From Pararhizobium sp. (GTDB lineage: Bacteria > Pseudomonadota > Alphaproteobacteria > Rhizobiales > Rhizobiaceae), in the NCBI GenBank assembly GCA_017794825.1, contig CP051237.1, forward strand, positions 5,040,501 to 5,104,500: 64,000 nucleotides of DNA, read 5' to 3'. The position numbers and the translations under genes were made by a program. How positions within the stretch are numbered: position 1 is the first letter of the stretch; every line of letters starts with the position of its first letter. The notes below the pieces were generated by a model. That model did no database searches and was not told the DNA's origin. It saw only the letters and a list, made by a program, of their open reading frames with translations. This document shows, piece after piece, positions 59,896 to 64,000 of this stretch.

Positions 59896-62076
59896 ATGAC
59901 CGAAAAAACTGCGCTCGGAAGAGTGACAGGTGAAACAGACGGCAGGCTTGTCGACTCCTGGGCGATACTGACACTCAGCACCTTGTTCGTGCTGATACAT
60001 CTCTACGCCGGCATTTACGGATCGCCCAACGCACTGCTGTTCAGGTCCCTGCACGTCAACATTGCGTTGGTGCTTGTCTTTCTGACCAGACCGCTCGGCA
60101 GCGGATTGCCGCGTATCGCGGATCTCGCCATGATCGCAGGAACCCTTTGGGTTCAGGCCTATTTCATGATCGAACTGGAAACCTGGAGCATTCGCACAAT
60201 CATTTTCCGGCCGATCGATTACTTCACCTCGATCCTCTACATCGTGCTGATCCTGGAAGCGACCAGGCGTGTCGTCGGACCGATCCTTGTTATCATCTGT
60301 CTGTTCTTCATGGCGCACGCGGTCTATGCGAATTATTTTCCGGGCGTCTTCTACGGACCGCCCACGACCTTGAAGAATCTGCTGCAAAGCGTCTTCCTCG
60401 ATTCCAATGGCATTTTTGGCACCGCGGTCGCGGTCATGGCCAACTTCGTCGTGCTTTTCATTCTCTTCGGCACGCTGCTGAACGCCTGCGGCGGTGGCGC
60501 GTTCTTCACGAAGCTCGCTTTCGCCCTCTTCGGACACCGCACGGGAGGGCCGGCGAAAGCCGCAGTCGTATCGTCCGCGATGATGGGGTCGCTGTCGGGT
60601 TCCTCGATCGGAAATGTCCTGACGACGGGCGTCTTCACGATTCCGCTGATGATCAGGCTGGGCTACAAGCGGGCGTTTGCGGGCGGGGTAGAAGCCGCGG
60701 CCTCCAATGGCGGCATCATCATGCCGCCTGTCATGGGCGCCGTCGCCTTCATCATGGCGGAGTTCCTGGATCGACCCTATCTCGATATCATTATGGCGGC
60801 CGCCATTCCCGCTATCCTCTATTTTCTCGTGATCTTCGTTTCGGTGCACACCGAGGCGCGACGGCTGAACCTGCCGCAAATGCCGAAGGCGCTGTTGCCG
60901 AGCGCGTGGGACCTGTTCAAGCGCGAAGGTTATCTGCTGCTGCCGATCGTGTTGATCATCGTGGCGCTCGTCGCCGGCCGGTCGATTGTTTATGTCGCCG
61001 TGATGATCATCGGAATCACGTTCCTGATCGGCCTCCTGCAGCCGCGTCGAAGGCTCAATCCGCGGGCATTGCTCGCCGTGGCGGAGGAAACCGCGACCTC
61101 GACCGTCGGGCTTTCGGTCGCCGCGGCCTCCGCCGGCATCATTCTCGGCGCCATTTTCTCGGTGGGCCTGAGCTTCCAGATCGCACAGGCCGCGGCCAAC
61201 GCCGCCGGCGATCACCTCTGGGCCCTGCTGATCCTCGCCGCGGTCCTGTCGGTGATCATGGGAATGGGCATGACGGCGGTGGCCATTTATCTCACGCTGG
61301 TCGCAACCATCATCCCGATCCTCAAGATCGCCGGCGTTCCGGCGATGGCGGCGCATTTCTTCGCCTTCTACTACGGCATCATTTCCAACATTACGCCGCC
61401 GGTGGCGCTGACGGCCTTCGCCGCGGCGCCCATCGCGCGGGCGAACCCGATCGCGGTCGGGGTGGCGGCGTCGCGCCTCGGAATCGCCTGCTTCCTCCTG
61501 CCGATCCTGTTTATCTATTCGCCGGGTCTGCTGCTTGAAAGCTCCTGGCAGGAGACGGTCTATGTCACGGTCATCGCGACGCTCGGACTGTGCGCCTTCG
61601 CGTGCGGCACGACGGGCTACGCCTTCGCGCCCATGCCGCTGTGGCAGCGCGTCGGCGCCATCGGCGTGTTTCTGCTAGCGGTCACGCCGGAATGGACGCT
61701 CGATATCGCCGCTGTGGCGATGGCGGTCGTCGTGTTCGGGGCGAATTTCCTCGCGCGTCCGCGGCATCGGGAAACGGACAATCGCGACCTTTCCGACATC
61801 AGGGAAGAGGAGCAGCGCATTCTGAACGACATCATGGAAGACCAGGTCACGATCACGGAGTCCGGACGCGGCGTATGGTATTGGGGAGCGTGGGGCGTCG
61901 TGGCGCTGGTGGCGATCGCCTTCCAGTGGTCGAGCAGCGTCTATCTGCAAGCGCGGGAACCGCTACTGTGGGCCCTGGTGATGGTCGTGGTCTCTGTCCT
62001 GGCTTCCGCAGGCATCGTGTGGACCTGCAACGCGGCTACCCGCCCTGCCGCCCAAGACCCAGTACGCCAGGATTGA
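59896..62076 (+). CDS. TRAP transporter fused permease (DctQM-type)
   Basis: A 726-residue inner-membrane protein combining the small four-helix and large twelve-helix TRAP permease domains, as usual for TAXI systems. The large domain shows GHRTGGPAKAAVVSSAMMGSLSGSSIGN, EAAASNGGIIMPPVMGAVAF and NITPPVALTAFAAAPIARANP. The last about 90 residues are variable, with two more helices. The C-terminus overlaps the 3' end of the opposite-strand FAD-oxidase gene by 41 bases. Confidence 0.92.
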   Translation: MTEKTALGRVTGETDGRLVDSWAILTLSTLFVLIHLYAGIYGSPNALLFRSLHVNIALVLVFLTRPLGSGLPRIADLAMIAGTLWVQAYFMIELETWSIRTIIFRPIDYFTSILYIVLILEATRRVVGPILVIICLFFMAHAVYANYFPGVFYGPPTTLKNLLQSVFLDSNGIFGTAVAVMANFVVLFILFGTLLNACGGGAFFTKLAFALFGHRTGGPAKAAVVSSAMMGSLSGSSIGNVLTTGVFTIPLMIRLGYKRAFAGGVEAAASNGGIIMPPVMGAVAFIMAEFLDRPYLDIIMAAAIPAILYFLVIFVSVHTEARRLNLPQMPKALLPSAWDLFKREGYLLLPIVLIIVALVAGRSIVYVAVMIIGITFLIGLLQPRRRLNPRALLAVAEETATSTVGLSVAAASAGIILGAIFSVGLSFQIAQAAANAAGDHLWALLILAAVLSVIMGMGMTAVAIYLTLVATIIPILKIAGVPAMAAHFFAFYYGIISNITPPVALTAFAAAPIARANPIAVGVAASRLGIACFLLPILFIYSPGLLLESSWQETVYVTVIATLGLCAFACGTTGYAFAPMPLWQRVGAIGVFLLAVTPEWTLDIAAVAMAVVVFGANFLARPRHRETDNRDLSDIREEEQRILNDIMEDQVTITESGRGVWYWGAWGVVALVAIAFQWSSSVYLQAREPLLWALVMVVVSVLASAGIVWTCNAATRPAAQDPVRQD

Positions 62077-63610
62077 GGATGCCGTTGGGATCGAGAGCGG
62101 TTTTCAGCGCTGTCAGCATGCGGTCCATACCGGGCAGAACATCCTCCCGGTAGCGATAGCTTCTCCCGATCTGCATGCTGGCGCCGCCCCGTTTCGCGAA
62201 CAGATCCATGAATTCCCGTCGCAGACTGAGAGCCAGAGCGCGAGTCTGAGGGCGCGCCTCATTGCCGTCATGGGTTTTGACCTGATCTTCCGTTCCGTGT
62301 GAACGCTGGAATCCCGAAAGCGAATCCGGCCACATCAGCTGCGGCTCGATAATGAATTCATCGCCCACGCTCGCCAATAAAAGAGGCGCCCGGATCGAGT
62401 GGCTTGTCAGGTCGACTTCGCGGCTCTTCAGAATATCTTCCACCGCCTGCAAAGCCTCCGGATAGGCGTCGCCGGGAAATATCCCGTGACAGGGCAGCCA
62501 GCGCTCGCCGTCCTGCCCGACCAGCGCCTTGATCCTGCGGAAGGGGCGGGCGCGAGTGACGCGGGGTATCGTGTCGGGTATCGGCGATCCGCCCGCGGCT
62601 TTGCAGACCTTTGACGCGGCGTCCGAGATCTCTCCCTGCAGGGATTTGAGCGGCGGCTCGACGACGATGTGCAGCGACCATGTCAGCTTGTCGAGCCTGG
62701 CGCTGCGCATTCCGGCCGCGTTGACGAGATTGCGGGCCGCCCCCAACACCGATCCGGACTTGCCGGCGATATCGGAGGCGATGCCAACGGATTCCAGCAC
62801 GGAGAAGCCGCTGCGCGCGAGATTGCGATGCGCAGCCCTGTCGAACGCCCAGACCTCGGCCAGGTGCGGAACGTCGCGCAGCGCCAGCATTGCGGCGACG
62901 ATCTGCTGCGACGTGTCGAACGAAAATGACAGGAAAGCAGGCGTCGGCGGCTTTCTGATCAACCGAAGCACCGCCTTCGTCTTGACGCCGAATGCGCCGC
63001 AATCGCCCAGAAACGCCCCGACCATGTCCGGTCCGAACCGCGGCAGCGCGGGGAGGCGTCCGGCGCCCCAGGACCCGATGCGATGGATGGCCCCCGTTCC
63101 ATCGGCGATCTCGAGCCCGATCACGGACTCCGCCGCATAACCATAGTTTCCCGACCCGAAGAACGAACCGTTCTGGCTCAACGAGCCGCCGATGGTCGCC
63201 GCCATTCCCGAAAGAGGGCCGAAGAACGGCGTTCGCAAGCCGCGCTCATCCAGCGCGTCGTAAAGCTTTGACCAGGTGCATCCGGCTTCCACGGTCACGC
63301 ATCGCGCCGCTTCATTGATTTCGACGACGCTGTCCAGATCCCTCAGATCGAGCGCAATTGAATCGGTCTCGTGCAGATATCCGCGCGAATAGGACATGCC
63401 GCCGCCGCGGGGCAGGATCGCAATGCCTCGCGTGCGCGCCAAAGCTATGATTTCTCCGACTTCTTCCGCGCTGGCGGGCCGGGCGATGGCCTGAACCGGC
63501 GCGTCCGCCTCGCCGGAAATGTCCTCGGAGAACATCCGGCGCGCCTCGGGATCGTCAAGAACCCGCTCCGCGCCGACAATGCCGCCGAGACTGTCGATCA
63601 CACTCGTCAC
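62036..63610 (-). CDS. FAD-linked oxidase (glycolate/D-lactate dehydrogenase-like)
   Basis: A 524-residue cytosolic flavoprotein. FAD-binding type 4 features are GIAILPRGGGMSYSRGY (about 67-83) and GGSLSQNGSFFGSGNYGYAAESVIGLEI. The last residues ALDPNGILNPGVLG match the C-terminal signature of the GlcD/D-lactate oxidase fold. Specific substrate unknown; transported acid from the neighbouring TRAP system is plausible. The start is taken as GTG 63610, which overlaps the stop of the upstream hydrolase gene (GTGA). The longer in-frame extension to 63700 would overlap the hydrolase more. Confidence 0.88.
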   Translation of the reverse strand: MTSVIDSLGGIVGAERVLDDPEARRMFSEDISGEADAPVQAIARPASAEEVGEIIALARTRGIAILPRGGGMSYSRGYLHETDSIALDLRDLDSVVEINEAARCVTVEAGCTWSKLYDALDERGLRTPFFGPLSGMAATIGGSLSQNGSFFGSGNYGYAAESVIGLEIADGTGAIHRIGSWGAGRLPALPRFGPDMVGAFLGDCGAFGVKTKAVLRLIRKPPTPAFLSFSFDTSQQIVAAMLALRDVPHLAEVWAFDRAAHRNLARSGFSVLESVGIASDIAGKSGSVLGAARNLVNAAGMRSARLDKLTWSLHIVVEPPLKSLQGEISDAASKVCKAAGGSPIPDTIPRVTRARPFRRIKALVGQDGERWLPCHGIFPGDAYPEALQAVEDILKSREVDLTSHSIRAPLLLASVGDEFIIEPQLMWPDSLSGFQRSHGTEDQVKTHDGNEARPQTRALALSLRREFMDLFAKRGGASMQIGRSYRYREDVLPGMDRMLTALKTALDPNGILNPGVLGLGRQGG

Positions 63611-64000
63611 GCCAGAAGGCCTGTCAGCATTTGCGCCAGCGGAACGGTTTGCCGCGAAACCCGGTGCACATGATCCGCGCCCACACAACCGCTCGCCCAC
63701 GACGCGAGCGCGTCGCAGTCCGGATCGCCGTCGAACACCACGATATCGATCGCTCCGTCGGACGCCGCCAGATCTTCGGTTGCGTCACACCGGTAGAGAT
63801 TGCGGGCAATCCCGGCGCCGTGATCGCCTGCGACCACGATCGATCGAAAGCGGTTGTGCAGTCGTTCTGCGCTCAGATCATTGCCGATTGCCCGGCCTTG
63901 TCGGTTCGCCCGGTCGTGCCAGGGCTTGAAAAGGTCAAAGTCACGCGCCCACCAGAAGGCGGCGGACAGATGCCCGCCGTCCCATCTCGGGGCAATGTCA
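63607..64000 (-). CDS. alpha/beta hydrolase, C-terminal part (truncated at the window edge)
   Basis: Reading leftwards from the edge, the open frame encodes about 130 residues: DGGHLSAAFWWARDFDLFKPWHDRANRQ and so on, ending LAQMLTGLLA. The pattern GGHLxxAxxxxRDxxLFxPW is typical of the cap region of an alpha/beta hydrolase. Neither the nucleophile elbow nor the start is in the window. Its stop overlaps the GTG of the FAD-linked oxidase, so they form an operon. Confidence 0.6.
   Translation of the reverse strand, partial: DIAPRWDGGHLSAAFWWARDFDLFKPWHDRANRQGRAIGNDLSAERLHNRFRSIVVAGDHGAGIARNLYRCDATEDLAASDGAIDIVVFDGDPDCDALASWASGCVGADHVHRVSRQTVPLAQMLTGLLA

Overview
The window is chromosomal DNA from an alphaproteobacterium, most likely of the order Hyphomicrobiales (Rhizobiales). 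The sequence evidence is gene order and small diagnostic genes: a nuoD-N operon with a C-terminally extended NuoE and a small secreted ORF between nuoD and nuoE, then birA, rnj, mce and a DUF1467 gene; proS-lolC-lolD-dnaE; a divergent DUF3572 gene / divK-pleD pair; rpmG; rnr-topA-dprA-plsY; and a GTTC-N7-GTTC LexA box in front of dinB. No rRNA, tRNA, IS, phage or CRISPR feature was seen. The species cannot be named from this sequence.

Layout. 1-12620: respiratory complex I genes (nuoD 3' end to nuoN), all on the + strand and tightly packed. 12623-16102: birA, four tandem palindromic hairpins, RNase J, methylmalonyl-CoA epimerase and a DUF1467 membrane protein. 16103-25842: an accessory uptake-and-hydrolysis cluster. 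An amidase and an RpiR-type regulator run leftwards; a five-gene dipeptide-type ABC transporter, an alpha/beta hydrolase and an M20 peptidase split by an in-frame amber codon run rightwards. From memory of related genomes, DUF1467 and proS are often neighbours, so this cluster looks like an insertion between them. 26288-34659: proS, lolCD, a probable 28-residue membrane peptide, dnaE and a quinone oxidoreductase.

34674-48895: mostly leftward housekeeping genes (dinB, an HAD-like gene, DUF3572, rpmG, an MFS transporter, a NUDIX hydrolase, DUF983, RNase R, topoisomerase I, DprA, PlsY), interrupted by rightward divK-pleD. 49047-53766: a leftward operon for a KorAB-type 2-oxoacid:ferredoxin oxidoreductase and a GltD-like flavoprotein with ferredoxin domains. 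The flavoprotein appears to start at CTG. 54504-58622: a DEAD-box RNA helicase with a DbpA-type RNA-binding tail, preceded by a terminator-bearing leader; a conserved protein of unknown function; and an FAD/NAD(P)-binding protein. 58852-64000: a TAXI-type TRAP transporter (binding protein and fused permease) preceded by two direct-repeat operator-like sites, and convergent genes for an FAD-linked oxidase and an alpha/beta hydrolase that runs off the window.

The most unusual structures are: the four hairpins after birA, which share one architecture but not one sequence (about 10-bp outer stem, 2-6 nt bulge, 13-16-bp inner stem, 22-24-nt loop, mostly CTAG ends); the amber-interrupted M20 gene; the CTG-started flavoprotein gene; a leftward small-RNA candidate upstream of proS; and a probable 28-residue membrane peptide with a perfect ribosome-binding site.
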